Of a stretch of DNA of 64,000 bases, positions 32,330 through 45,599 are shown in pieces. The position numbers and the translations under genes are program-made. Every line of letters begins with the position of its first letter. Position 1 is the stretch's first letter. The DNA lies in the NCBI GenBank assembly GCA_030035585.1, contig CM057477.1, positions 64,709,447 through 64,773,446 of the forward strand, written 5' to 3'. The notes under the pieces are model-generated. The model ran no database searches. It saw only the letters and a program-made list of their open reading frames with translations, and was not told where the DNA came from. The stretch is from Dugong dugon (taxonomy: Eukaryota > Chordata > Mammalia > Sirenia > Dugongidae).

Positions 32330-33540
32330 CCTTCCCCACCAATACAGCATACCTCCACGCCAACGTCCTAATTCTTTGCTACTCTGAAGCACATGCTTCT
32401 TTTAGTCCTGTGTGCCTGCACGTGTTGTTCCCTGTTCCTGCAAAGTGCTTCTTCCATTGTTTCTTTTAGCAAACTCTTATTTATCCTTCAGGTCCAAACT
32501 CAGATGTCACCTCTTTAAGAATTCTTAGACTTCCCCAGAATTGTGTTTGTGCCTTTGTGTTCTCACAGAACTTTATATAGTAATAGCATTTATCACATTT
32601 CAACTGTCTATCTATACCCTGATTAGGCTGAAAAACTAAAAGGAAGGTTTAATTCCTCAAATACAGAACAAGGTACTTGGTACATCTCTACTCTGAACCA
32701 CTATCACTCTCCCTATCGCTCAACACACACTAGCCATATGGGTCTTCACATTCAGTGCCTACATCACATTAGGCTATTTCTCATCTCAGGGAAATTGCAC
32801 CTACTCTTCCCTCTGCATGGAATGTGTTCACCCTCAATCTCTGCAAAGGTAGCTTCTTCCCTTCCATTCACATCTCTGCATAAATGTCATCTCCTCAAAT
32901 TTTACATAACCACTCTATCTAAAGTCAGTCTGTCCCAAACTTAATGGTCCAACTGAGACTGGAAGAACCCTGGAAAGCATGGCCCCCGGACTCTGTTAAC
33001 CCAGAACTAAAACCATTCCTGAGGCCAACTCTTCAGACGAAGATTAGACTGGACTATAAAATGATACTTGTGAAATGTGCGCTTCTCAGCTCAAGTAGAT
33101 ACATGAGATTAAATGGGCAGCTTCTGTCCGGAGGTGAGATGAGAAGGTAGAGAAGGATAGGAGGTGGGTGAATGAACACGGGAAATCTGGGGTGGAAAGG
33201 AGGAGTGTGCTGTCACAATACAGGGAGAGCAATTACAGCCACATAACAATGTATGTATAAGTTTTTGTATGAGAGGCTAACTTGAATTGTAAACTTTCAC
33301 TTGAACTACAATAAAAAATAAAATTAAAAATAAAGTCAGTCTCTCTATCTTTAGATCTATCTAGCACCGTTGTCTGCCTCCTTTATAGCTCTCATTAACC
33401 ATTTTTTGGGAGAGAAGGGATGTTCTTTCCTCCCTATTAAGTTCTACAAGAACAGGAACCATTGTATTTCAAGTACCTAGCAAAGTGACCGGCGTGAGTG
33501 CTTAACAAATATTTGTAGAACGTATCATTAACCTCTAAAA
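32330..33540 (+). repeat. L2 LINE 3' region (interrupted)
   Basis: Typical L2 wording: CAAACTCAGATGTCACCTCT, CTTCCCTCTGCATGGAATGT, then after the inserted element TTCTACAAGAACAGGAACCA and CTTAACAAATATTTGTAGAA. The first half looks partly duplicated. Confidence 0.6.
32932..33331 (+). mobile_element. Short L1 3' UTR-derived element
   Basis: About 400 bp, starting near TTAATGGTCCAACTGAGACT and ending TTGAACTACAATAAAAAATA. It is homologous to the L1 3' UTR around 9610 onward and to 62342-62755. The flanks share AAAGTCAGTCT (32921-32931 and 33332-33342), so this is a true insertion into L2. Confidence 0.85.
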
Positions 33541-33596
33541 TAAATTTCTATTTCAATCATACAACTGACGTTTACTGAAGTAGTTACAGTGAAGTA

Positions 33597-33850
33597 AGAT
33601 GGAAAGAGAACTGGACTTGCAGTCAGAAAATCTGGGTCTAAATTCTACCTCTGGAATTTACTTCACTTTAATACTGGAAAAATCACTTCCCTTCTCTTAA
33701 CCCAACTTGCCTAAATTGTGAAACATGGGTTCTTGTATCATACCTACACTCACAGGGATATTGTAAAGATTACGTCAAATAATATACATAAAGTACCATT
33801 CTCTTGGCACCTAGTAGAAGCTCAATGCATGTGTGGTTGAACTAAATGTA
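33597..33850 (+). repeat. MIR SINE
   Basis: Nearly full MIR order: GATGGAAAGAGAACTGGACT, AATCTGGGTCTAAATTCTAC, AATCACTTCCCTTCTCTTAA, GATATTGTAAAGATTACGTC, CACCTAGTAGAAGCTCAATG. Confidence 0.8.
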
Positions 33851-35046
33851 ATACTTAAACCAAACGTCACTACTGAATTCAGGCAGGAGAAAAGAAAAAC
33901 CTAAGCTAGGATATGAAAATAGAAAAAAAAGGAAAAAAACCATGAGAGATATTATTTTAAAAAGCATTATCAAGACATGGTAGTAGATTAGAGAAAGGAG
34001 GTAAAGAAAGGTGAATCAAAGTGTTAGAGAAGAAATGATTTCAGATACCAACACAGAACAACTGTAGCTAAGGAAATTCTACACATTTTTTAACCCAAAT
34101 GCATTAGGCTTACGTTAACAAACTCAACCGAACCAACTCTCCTGCCTCCGATCTCACCTGTGCTCCCAAAAGTATATGGTGGTCTTAAAGAATTTGTACT
34201 CCTTCCATCACTACCCACATCAAGATACATAACTACCTCCTTGATTCAGCCCATGGGGAAGCATCAATATTTCACTCCCTTGTCCATCAAGTTTCATACT
34301 GTATTTATCTCAGCATATAGTGAACCTTATTCTAGTAACCAGCCAAGAAGGTTAGTAAGACCTTCACAAGATTTTAAATGTTTAAGGGCCCTAATATGGA
34401 CAGACAATAAAAACTTACTGAAGTAAGTGCTTATAACCCTCCTTAAATGCCTCCTAGTAATTTCACTTCAAAATTTCTTTCTTAAAGAGATCATCTACTA
34501 AATTAACAGGAAAGTGTTAGCTTAAGACAAACCAGAATATAAAATTAGCTAAAGCAAGTATTACAAATAATACATTTTCTCAGGAAGAAATATGAATAAA
34601 ATGTTTCTACCAACAATCCCCAACCTATCATTTGTTCTAAACCTCTCTGACAGTCCTTACAAGGCTATTTATCACATAGAGTTGAGTGGGTAGTAGTATA
34701 CGCAAATGAGAAGGCTTAGATCTCCTGAATCAGAACTGCCTGGGATGGCACTCAAATATTTACATCCTTTAAAGGTTTGTGAGCTTTTCCACTAAAGTGA
34801 AAGACAGCCAGCAGGGCACCCTAGTTCATGTACTCTGTTGTTAGTAGGTACTGGTAGCTAACTATTTATGTAATCCCTCCTAAGCCAAGTAAGAGGAAGA
34901 CTATATATGAGTAAATAGTTTCAGATGTATTATTAAGCAAAGTTCTGAAAAGATACTTTATATTAAAAAGTAAATTAATAACTGTTTAAAATCCAATCGC
35001 CCTAATTGGTGTTGGTCACTATTTAATAATACACCATTTGACAAAC

Positions 35047-35238
35047 CTCTTTCTCTGTTGTCACGACGGTCTCTCTCTCCATGTCTTCTCTCAAATGAAG
35101 AATCCCTTGCTTGATCTCTGTTGTCTCTTTCAGGATATCTGTCTCTTTCAGGATAGCTACTTCGAGTTTCCCAGCTTTCATGATAGTTGCTACTACTACT
35201 GTGACTATCAATTTGAGAACCTCTTGTGCCTCGACTTC
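35047..35238 (-). CDS. ZC3H13: ZC3H13 exon C
   Basis: 192 bp between acceptor CTTTGTTTAG|GAAGTCGAGG and donor GAGAAAGAG|GTTTGT. It encodes window residues 260-322: a Ser-rich opening with SHSSSSNYHESWETRSSYPE, then PERDRYPERDN, then an RRHGERDRRDNRER run. It splices in frame to the Arg-Glu repeat exon, forming an Asp codon across the junction. The donor has TTTGT after GT and looks weak, so this exon could be prone to skipping. Skipping it would keep the frame, since 192 is divisible by 3; that is inference. Confidence 0.95.
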
Positions 35239-35659
35239 CTAAACAAAGGATATTCACACAAATGTTTAACACATATACTTTATTCAACAAATTTCACCAG
35301 TCACAATCTATTCCAATAAACACTATGTATGAAAAGATTCTTTTTTTTAATTGTATTCCAAAAGTGTGGTAATCACTCACTGTTGAGAAGAATATTAAAT
35401 GTTGGATCAGAATGATTAACTTAGGTAAGCTAAGTCCCAGTTTTTCCCATCTATAAAAAAGTCATATAATGGACCATAAAGCAAGAAGACTCAATTCAAT
35501 TAACTCAAAAACAACAAAAGTAAAAATCATTGCTTTTCAGGTAATTCACAGAAATATCATGTAAATAATGATAAATATGGATATAATTATTACAGTTTAT
35601 AGTGAAAACATTGCAATATAGAACAAAGGTACTTGGGGCAAGACGTTAAGCAATGTCTG

Positions 35660-36335
35660 AAATTTTTCAAAAAATATGGGAGATGAATGTTCACTGCAGC
35701 TTTATTCATAATAGTAAAAAACTGGAAACATATCAAAGAAATACCAATCGAAAGAAAGCTATCAATTGGAAAATATCTTTCAATAGGTGAAATGCTAAAC
35801 AAACTGGTACATCCATACCATGGAATACTACTCAGCAATAAAAAGAACTAACTATTGAAATATGCAACAACTTGGATGATCCACAAGAAAATTATGCTTA
35901 GTGAAAAACAGCCAATCTCAACAGGATACATACTGCATGACTCCATTTATGTAGTATCTGTGAAATAACATAATTATAAAAACAGAGGACATATTAGCGG
36001 TTGCCAAGGATCATAGATGTGGAGGAGATGAGTATGGCTATAAAAGGGTAATGCAAGGGACTCCTGTGGTGATTGTACAGTTGGGTATCCTGACTGTGGT
36101 GACTAATACAAGGTTATATATATGATAAAACTGCATGCATGCACGCATATGCACACACACACAAATGCTTGTATAAGTGGTGAAATCTGAATAAGCTCTA
36201 TGGATTGTACCAATCTCTACTGCTTGGTTTGGATGCTGTTAACACTAGGAGAGGCTGGGGGAAGAGTGAATGGGACTTCCCTGTACATTTCCTTGTAACC
36301 GCCTGTGAATCTATAATTATTTTTTTTTTTAAAGT
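35660..36335 (+). mobile_element. Old L1 LINE 3' end
   Basis: ORF2-end and 3' UTR wording: TTCACTGCAGCTTTATTCAT, ACATCCATACCATGGAATAC, TACTCAGCAATAAAAAGAAC, ending with an alternating purine-pyrimidine stretch and an A/T-rich tail. Confidence 0.75.
36132..36163. repeat. Alternating purine-pyrimidine tract (32 bp)
   Basis: TGCATGCATGCACGCATATG then CACACACACA: uninterrupted purine-pyrimidine alternation, potentially Z-forming. Confidence 0.8.
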
Positions 36336-36642
36336 ATAAAAAAATTCTGCAGGGATTAGGGGAAAAGCAAGAGAAGCAGAACTGGGGCTGTGATAATGCA
36401 GGAATGCCTGGCAAAAACAAGGGCAAAAACTATGGAAGGCAATGCTCTCAACCTCACAGAATTACTACAGTCTAATGATGAAGAGGAGTTCACACTGAAT
36501 CTAAAAGAACACATGGGAAACCAATCCACTTGAAGCCAGGAACAAGAAGGCACTTCCCCAACACTCACTCACTCTCTCTATATATATATACAGATATATG
36601 CACACACATAACAGGATTTGAGATCTAAAAGAATTATCTATA

Positions 36643-36690
36643 ATAGGGTCACTATGAGTCCGAATCAACTTGATGGCAATGTGTTTTTGT
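36643..36690 (+). mobile_element. AfroSINE 3' fragment
   Basis: TAGGGTCACTATGAGTCCGA then ATCAACTTGATGGCAATGTG is the SINE tail only. Confidence 0.75.
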
Positions 36691-36739
36691 AACAGGGTAT
36701 CTTAATAATTAAAAATCTGAAATAAGAAGTTTAAAACCT

Positions 36740-39700
36740 TTTTTAAGACTACCAAAAAGGCTACATATACCCAGTGAAACGATCCTTCAAGAATGAAGGT
36801 GAAATTAAAACATTCTCAGATAAACAGAAGCAGAGACAGTTCATATCCACCAGACCAGTCCTATAAAAAAATACTAATTGAAGTTCTGTAGATGGAAGGG
36901 AAAAGACATAAGAAAGTAATTCAAAGCTATATATAAAAAGAAATATCCTTAATAAAAGGAAATACATGGGCGAGCATAAGGGCTAGTGATAAGGTATTCA
37001 TGCTTGATAATTCTAAACCTTTGTCCTTCATGCTTTTTAATAACAGATAAAACAGAAGGATAAAATTATGTTACAGGGCACATGAAATAAAAAGACTTAA
37101 TTAGCCATGACAACAAAAGGAGGGGGGTAGGAAGAGGAATGGTATAGATATAGAATTTCTTATATGTTACTGAAGTTAAGTTGGTATCAACTTATCCTAG
37201 AATGTTATCAATACAAGCTCTTAAATGTAATATTCATGGTAATCATAAGGAAATATATAAAAAACGTACACACAAGGAAAGGAGAAGGGAACCAAAAAGG
37301 CTCCCTACAATAAACCAACAAACCACAAAAGCAAGCAGTACTTAAGGACAAAGACAAAGAAGGCTTAAAACATATAAAAACCAAGTAACAAATTGGCAGA
37401 ATTAACTCACTTCTTACCAGTAACTACAGTGAGTGTAAATGGACTAAATGCTCCAGTCAGAAGGCAGAGAGTGGCAGAATGGATTAAAAAATATGATCCA
37501 ACTACATGCTGTTTTCAAGATTCACACCATAAACCCAAGGACACAAATAGGTTGAAAGTGAAAGGATGGAAAAAAAAATTCCATGCAAATAATAACCAAG
37601 AGAGCTGGGGTGGCAATCTTAGTATCAGACGAAGTAGACTTCAAGACAAAATCTGTCAGAAGAGATAAAGATGGACATGATATAGTGAATAAAAGGGTCA
37701 ATTAACCAATAAGATTTAACAATCATAAATATGTATGCACCCAACATCAGGACGCCTAAATATATAAAGCAAACACTGATAGAATTGAAGGGAGAAACAG
37801 TACTACAATAATAGTTGATTTTAATATACCACTTTCAATATTGGACAGAACATCTAGAAAGAAGATCAACAAGAAAACACGGTACCTGAATGACACTATA
37901 AACCAACAAGAGTTAACAAACATACGTGGAACACTCCACCCAAAACTAGTACATTATACATTCTGCTTCAGTGCATACGGATCACTCTCCAGGATAAACC
38001 ACATTTCAGGTCACAAAGCAAGTTCTGATTAATTTAAAAAGATTGAAATCACACAAAATATTTTCTCTGACCACAACAGAGTAAAGCTAGAAATCGTTAA
38101 CAGAAAAAAAAAAAAAAAAAAAACCTGGAAAATACAAAACATATGGAAATTGAACAACACACTACCAAAATACCGATGAGTCAAGGATGAAATCAAGAGA
38201 AATCACAAATTTCTTTGAGTCAAATGAAAATGAAAGCACAACATATACCAAAACCACATTCAGAGGGAAACTTATAGCCATAAATGCCTACATTAAAAAA
38301 AAAAAAAAAAAAAAATCTCAAATTAACAGCCTAATTTGACAACTCCAGAAACTACAAAGAGAAGAGTAAACTAAACCTAAACCTACCAGAAGAAAGAAAA
38401 TAACAAAGATCAGAGCAGAGATAAATAAAACTGAAAATGGAAAAACAAGAGAAACAGTAAAACTAGAAGTTGGTTCTTTGAGAAGATCACTAAAATTGAC
38501 AAAGAAAAGATGGAAATAACCAAAATGAAAAATGAAAGAGCGGACATTACAACTGATCTGATATAAATAAAGGGAATTATGACAAAATATTATGAACAAT
38601 GGTATGGCAACAAATTTGATAACTTAGATGAAATGGACAAATTCTTAAAAGCACACAACTCACCCAATCTGACTCAAGAGGAAACAGAAGGTCTCAACAG
38701 ACCTATAACAAGAGATCAAATCAGTGATCAAAAATCTCCCAACAAAAAAAAAAGTCCAGGACCAGATGACTTCACTGGGGAATTCTACCAAACATTTAGA
38801 GAAGAACGGACATCAATACTGTTTAAACTCTTACAAATGCTAGAGAAGGAAGCAATAATCCCTAATTGATTCTATGAAGCAAACATAACCCCGATATCCG
38901 AACTAGACAAAGATACCACAAGAGAAGGAAACTACTGGTTAATTATCTCTTACGAATATAGATGCAAAACTCCTCAACAAAATACTAGCGAACAGAATCC
39001 AACAGCATATTAAAAGAGTCATACACCATGACCAAGTGGGATTTACTGCAGGAATGCTTAGATGGTTCACCATTAGAAAATCTACCAAAGTAATACACTA
39101 CATAGACAGAACAAAGGAAAAGAACCACAGGATCATCTCTATGGATGCAGAGAAAGTGTTTGATAAAATCCAACACCCTTTCTTAATGAAAAAAACCCTA
39201 AAGAAGACTGGAATATAGAGAAATTCCTCAATATGATTCAGGGCATATATGAAAAGCCAACAGCCAACATTACACTTAATGGAGAAAGACTGAGCGCTTT
39301 CCCCTTGAAATCAGGACAAGACAAGGGTACCTGCTCTCAACACTTATATTAATTATTGCATTAGAAGTCCTGGCCAAAAAAGTCCTAGACCAAAATTGAA
39401 TTTAAAGGTATTCAGATTAGAAAAAAAGAAGTAAAATTATTTCTATTCAAGGATGATATATGATCCTATACATAGAAAATCCCAAAGAGTTCACAAAAAA
39501 CCTTCTAGAGCTAAGAGAAGAATTTACCAAAGTTGCAGGGTACAAGGTCAACAAACAAAAGTCAGGTGGGTTTCTATACACCAGCAACAAGAAATATGAA
39601 AGGGAAATTAGGGAAACCATTCCATTTACAACAGCATCTAAGAGAATAAAATACCTAGGAATAACTCTAACCAGGGAAATAACTCTATACAGCGAAAACT

Positions 39701-42375
39701 ATAAAATACTGCTGAAAGTGATTAAAGAAGACTTAAATAAATGGAAAGATGTTCCATGTTCATGGATTGGAAGAATTTAATATTGATAACGTTGATACTA
39801 CAGATTCAACGCAATTGCAATAAAAATTCTAACAGCCTACTTTACAGAAATAGAAAAGCCAATCCTCAACTTTATATGGAATGGCAAGAGGCACCGAATG
39901 AATGGGTAAAGCAATGTTGAAAGAGAAGAACAAAGTAGTACTCACACTTCCTGATTTTAAAACGTAGTATTAAAAGAGCAAAAACAAACAAACAAAAAAA
40001 ACCAAACCTGTTGCCATCGAGTCAATTCCAACTCACAGCAACCCTACAGGACAGAGCAGAACTGTCCCATGGGGTTTCCAACGAGTGACTGGTAGATTCG
40101 AACTGCTGACCTTTTGGTTAGCAGCCAAACTTTTAACCACTGTGCCAACAGGGCCTCAAATATATTACACAGCTACAGCAATCAAAACAGACACAGAGAC
40201 CAATGAAATAGAATTGAGTCCAGAAAAAAAAAAAAACACCACACATCTACGGTCAACTGATTTTTGACAAGGGTGCTTAATCCACTGGATGGGGGAAAGA
40301 AAAGTCTCTTCAATAAATGGTGCTGGGAAAATTGGATTTCCACATGCAGAAAAAATGAAACGGGATCTATGCCTCACACCATACACAAAAACAAACTCAA
40401 AATGGATTAAGGACCTAAATGTGCAAACTGAAACCATAAAGTTCTCAAAAGAACAAGCAGGAACAAAGCTGTCAGGCATAGCTTTCAACAACAGATTATC
40501 TATTATAATAACAAAAACAAAATGGCAAAGAAACAAAATAAATAAATGGGACCTCATAAAAATTAGTAACTTCTGTTCATCAAAAGACTTTACCAAAAAA
40601 GTGAAAAGACAAGCTGCTGACTCGGAAGGTGTCTTCGGAAACCACATATCTGACAAGACTCCAATAACCAAAATATAGATACAATTTTGACAACTTAACA
40701 ACGAAAGGGCAAATAACCCAATCATAAAATAGGCAAAGAACTTGAAAAGACATATCACCAAAGAGGACATTCAAATGGCCACCAAAAACAGGAAAAGACG
40801 CTCACCTGTCATTAGCCATCAAAGAAATGCAAATCAAAACCACAATGAGACACCATTTCACTCCCACTAGGACAGCTAAGAGTTTAAAAGAAAAGAGAAG
40901 AATAAATGTTGGCAAGGACGTGGGGAAATTGGAACTCCTATCCATTACTGGTGGGAATGTAAAATGGAATAGCCATGTGGAAAATAGTATGGCGATTCCT
41001 CAAAAAACTAAAAGAGAACCATCATATAACTCGGCAATTCCACTCATAGGTATATACCCAAAAGACTTGAAAGCAGAGACTCAAAGAGACTTGTATACCA
41101 ATGTTCATTATAGCACTATTCACAATAGCCAAAAGGTAGAAACAACCTAAATGGCCATCAACAGATGAATGGATAAACAAAATGTGGCACATACATAGAA
41201 TAGGATATTACTTAGGAGAAAGGAAGTCTTGCTACATGCTACAGTATGGATAGAGCTTAAAGTCACTGTGCTGAGTGAAATAAGTCACTTACAAAAGGAC
41301 AAATATTATGTGACCTCATTTACATAAAAAGACAAGAAAAGGCAAATATACAGAGGTCAAAGTTTATTAATGCTTACCAGGGGTGGAGGGAGAAGGAAAA
41401 GTGGGGTTAACAGTGATGAAAAAATCATATTGATCAAGGGTTGGGCTGCGCAGCCAATTATTGTAATTGCTGTCAATAAGTTGTACACCTGCAAAAAGTT
41501 GAACTGGCAAAAGCTGTGCGACAGATGTACTTACAACAAGAAAAAAAAAGAGTAGCTTCTGAGGCTGCTTATGTACAGCCAAACACCTCATGGGATTTGG
41601 TTCCCTGGTTTGGAGGTTTAGGGTCATGGTTTCATAGGATATCCAGTTAACTGGCCTAATAATGTGTTTAGTGCTTCTCTTCTACCTCCTAGTTTCTTGC
41701 GCACTGCTAGGGGTCTTAACAGCTTGCAACTGGCCATCCAAGGCACAATAATTGGCCTCTATTCACCTGGAGCAACAGAGGAAGGAAAGTTAGGAATAGG
41801 AGGATGATTTGGAATATGTGGCCCAAGAATAACTGCCTCCTTTGCCAAGAGACCAGAAGAACTGGATGGTGCCCAGCTACCATTACTGAACATTTTGATC
41901 AAAGAATCCTGATCAAAAGGGGGAAAAAACAGAACAGAATTTTAAATTCTCATGAGCTCTAGACTTTTGGAGGCATGGAAGGTGGATGAACCCCTGAAAC
42001 TATTGCCCTGAGATAACCTTTAAACCTTAAACCAAAAATATCCTCTAAAGTCATCTTAAAACCAAACAATAGTTAAAGTTAACTAGTAAAAAAAGATCTG
42101 CCTTGAGCATTATGCTCTTTTAAGAACTATCCATATGGGATCAAATTGATAACATCAACTCCAAAGATTAAATAGGAACCTTGGGAGGCAGTGAGTTTAT
42201 GTTGATGAGGGAAGAACAACTCAGAAAAGGAGTGTGAGAATGGCTGCACAACTCAAAGAATCTAATCAATGTCACTAAATTGTACATGTAGAAACTGTTT
42301 AATTGGTGTATGTTTTGTTGCATGTATTCCTAACAACGAAATCAAAATAAATAAAATTTAGGGAAAAAAAGGCTA
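36740..42375 (+). mobile_element. Long old L1 LINE, no intact ORF
   Basis: The pre-ORF2 region (about 36740-37390) precedes ORF2 fragments in order. Endonuclease text is near 37393-38030 (VNGLNAPVRRQRVAEWIKKY; DTNRLKVKGWKKKFHANN; SGHKASSD). The linker and RT entry are near 38579-39220 ([34 protein letters not shown]). The FADD box is altered to FKDD near 39447-39458. The post-RT part ([20 protein letters not shown]-like) is near 39630. The ORF2 end is at about 40560-40680 and a long 3' UTR runs to 42375. An AfroSINE interrupts it at 40001-40157. Many stops and frameshifts. Confidence 0.85.
40001..40157 (-). mobile_element. AfroSINE inside the long L1
   Basis: The plus strand shows the complement: ACCAAACCTGTTGCCATCGA, GTCAATTCCAACTCACAGCA, TTGGTTAGCAGCCAAACTTT, ending in GCCAACAGGGCCTC. 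It splits the L1 ORF2. Confidence 0.9.
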
Positions 42376-42389
42376 CATGTAACATCTAG

Positions 42390-45250
42390 GAACGAATATT
42401 TTAAACATCAAATTAGATGTAGCTAAGAGAAAATTAGTAAATCTGAGGAAACTACCCAGAAAGCAAAACAGAGAGGTGAAGAGATGAAAAATTCAAAAGG
42501 AAAGTTAAGAATCAAGAATGATACAATGAGAAGATCTGACATATGTCTAATAACTATATACTGTTTAAAGTCACATTTAAAACAAAGAATACAGAAAGGC
42601 TGGAAGGAGTGGACAAAGATACACAAAGCAAATACTAACCAAAAGAAAGTTGTCTTTAGCAAAATAACCTTCAAGACAAAAAACACCAATAAGGATAAAG
42701 AGGATCATTCTAAAATGATAAAAGGAATAATTCACCTCATGTGTACTGAAAAGTAAAGCCTAAAAATATTCAAAGCAAAATGTGACCAAATTACAAGAAG
42801 AAATTCACAATCACTGGAAGAATTAACTCATCTCTCTACAACAATAAAACAAGTGGACTAAAAAAACTTATTAGACATAGAAGATATGAAAACATAGTTA
42901 AGAAATTTGATCTTAAGAGACATAACTTTGTATTCAACCATTGAAAATACCCTCCTTTTTAAAGTTTATGCCAAACACTGACAATAACTGACTACTGAGC
43001 CACAAAACATCTTAACAAATACAAGTACCAACGAACTAACTTCAAAAAATCCATTCTCTGACAATTAAATTATGAAGGAGAGGGACTTACATAAAATCCT
43101 TTTCTATGCAAAATGAGTCAAAAGAAGAAATCGTATTAAAATTTAGAAAGTATTTAGAGTGGATATTAATATAGATACTCATATTTCACAAAAGAGTAAA
43201 AACATAAGAGAAGAAAAACTGATGAAGCAGGAAAAAAGAGATACAAAAGAATATTAACAAAGCCAAAGACTGGTTCTTTAAAAATACTCAAAGTCTCTGC
43301 AAGACTGATCGGGGAAAAAACAGGAAAATAACTACAGATAAAACAGATTTAAAAAAAAAAAAAAATCTGAGGACATCTTTGTATGAATAATTTGACAACT
43401 AATTTCCTGGGAAAAAAAAAAAAGCTTACCAGAACTCCAAGAAGAAACAGAATATCTTAACAAACCTATAACTATTAGAGAAGCTGACTCAGTAACAAAA
43501 GCTCTGCAGTGTTGTTGGGTGCCTTTGAGTTGATTTCGACTCATAGCGAACCTATATGACAGAGTAGAACTGCCTCACAGGGTTTTCTAGGTTGTAAACT
43601 TTATGGGAGCAGATCATCAGGTCTTTCTCCCACAGGTTGGAGCTGCCACCCTTTCGGTTAGCGCCTAGCACTTAACCATTGTGTCACTAGAGCCCCTTAG
43701 TAAAAACTCCAACCATCAGAAAAACAAGAAACCCACCAGTTTTAACAAACATAATCAAACTTATCAAGGAACTGATAATCAATCATATACAAATTGTTCC
43801 AGAGGAAGAAAAAAAAACAGGCAATACTTCTCCAACACATTTGATCCTCAAGCCAAACAAGGGCAATATAATGAATGAAAATCACACAGTGGTATGCTAG
43901 ACCTGCTAAGACTGGCTTTTGAGAGCTAACTGTGTGCATCTCTTTCCAACTCCATGCTGCGTGACATCAGGAAAAAAGCCTGAAATCTGCTATGGTGAGA
44001 ATATTCATACCATGGAAACTGGCAAAATCCAAAAGTCAGGACTTTTCTGAAGAAGAGGTTCTTAAAACATTTGCCACCATAGCACTGATTATACACCAAT
44101 CTCAATTAAAAACATAAAATGCTAAATCCAAACTTAAATTTTAACAAATCTATTCTAGAATTTTTTTAAAAAAGGAGGATAAAATTGCATTTGATAGTTC
44201 TAAATTTAAAAACTATATTCACAAAACAATATGTGTATTGTTCAATGAGAAACTAATTTGCTCTTTAAACCTTTATCTAAAGCACAATAAAAAACAGATG
44301 AAATAAATTTAAAGAGCTCTACCACTCAAAAAAAATTAATGTAAGTAACAAAGTAATTGAGACAAACTATATGATCTCAAATACAATCACGATAAAACTG
44401 TTAGCTAAATTGAGAAAATTAGGAAACACCCATAAGACAATAAAAAGCATCTAGTAAAAATTTACAAACAGCATACTTAATAGTGAAATGCCAGGACAAT
44501 CCTTTAAAATCTCAATCAAAACAAAGGAGTCCATTATATTGCTCATATTCAGTAGTGTACTGAAGGTACTGCTTAGCAGGTTACTAAAATTAAGTATATA
44601 ATAATCAGAAAGGAAGAGACAAATATGTCTCTTCCCAGACATGTGTTTTTAAGAGACTCTACAAATTATTAGACCTATTAAGAAAACACAGCAACATCAC
44701 TTAAATGTAAGATTAATATACAAATAACAATTACCATTCTTACATGAGAAATAAGCTTTAGAAAATGCAAAGCCTTAAAAAAAACCATTAAGTGACACAA
44801 ACACAGTTACTCATTGAAGCACTGTTCAAAAGAGAAAAAGATTAGAAAACTTAGACATCTATCAGTGCAAGACTTGTTACCTTTGTAGAATATCCTAGCA
44901 CGAACACTATGAATCAAAAGAATGAGGTAGCTGTTTACAGTTTACTGATATTAAATCTCTAAGATATTTTGTTAAATGAAAACAGCAGGGTATAGAACAT
45001 TATGTAATTTTTCCTAACAGCAGATTTTTTAAAATTATTTTTATATAATCAGAAGGGAAAATGACCGGATGTACGTATTTGCTTGTGTGGAATATTACTG
45101 AAAGTATTAATTCAAAACTGGCAGAAATAGATATTTCTGGAAAGAGGAAACCAGAAAAGGGGAAGAAGGGAAGTTGTTGAGTATATATCATTTTGTACCT
45201 TTGAAATTCTGAACCATTAGAATACATTATTCAAATAAAGAGAAATTTTT
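42390..45250 (+). mobile_element. Very old L1-like debris
   Basis: Scattered L1-type words (GACTGGTTCTTTAAAAATAC, CAGGCAATACTTCTCCAACA, TAAATGTAAGATTAATATAC) in the expected order without usable frames. An AfroSINE interrupts it at 43508-43698. Boundaries are approximate. Confidence 0.5.
43508..43698 (-). mobile_element. AfroSINE, long subfamily
   Basis: GTTGTTGGGTGCCTTTGAGT, AACTTTATGGGAGCAGATCA, TTTCTCCCACAGGTTGGAGC, TTTCGGTTAGCGCC, ending CACTAGAGCCCCTTAG. Confidence 0.88.
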
Positions 45251-45558
45251 AAAGTACCATTTACAAAGGCAATAAAAACATAAGGTACTGAGGAATAAAA
45301 TATGTACAAAACCTTAATGGAAAAAGTTATATATCAATAAATTTAGGGCATTTGAAATCAAAATAGAAGGTCCTCCCTCCCCATGAAATTACTATAAATT
45401 TCTAAAAACTATATGAAAAAGCAAGGGGTCTGAAAAGTCAAGACAACTATGAAGGAGAAAGTGAGGGACTCTCAACACTAAATGTGAAGCTGTAATACTG
45501 ACAAGGGATAAACCAAAAGACCAATGGAAAGACTGAGAGGATCTAGAATTTTGCAGCA

Positions 45559-45599
45559 GTGTGTGTGCGCGCGCGTGTGTGCACGTATGTACATGCATG
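45559..45599. repeat. Alternating purine-pyrimidine tract (41 bp), Z-DNA-prone
   Basis: GTGTGTGTGCGCGCGCGTGT then GTGCACGTATGTACATGCAT: no break in alternation across 41 bases, with a central GC-only alternating run. Confidence 0.85.

Larger units (their letters stand above)
30001..35046 (-). other. ZC3H13: ZC3H13 intron between exons C and D
   Basis: 5,046-bp GT-AG intron. It has a pyrimidine-rich stretch at 30195-30360, a small DNA transposon (31756-31941), an L2 copy (about 32330-33540) interrupted by an L1-tail element (32932-33331), and a MIR (33597-33850). 30430-31740 and 33860-35040 show nothing recognised. Confidence 0.9.

Noticed and set aside
37393-37668. Independent gene with VNGLNAPVRRQR text
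   Set aside because: This is the L1 ORF2 endonuclease region of the old LINE at 36740-42375.
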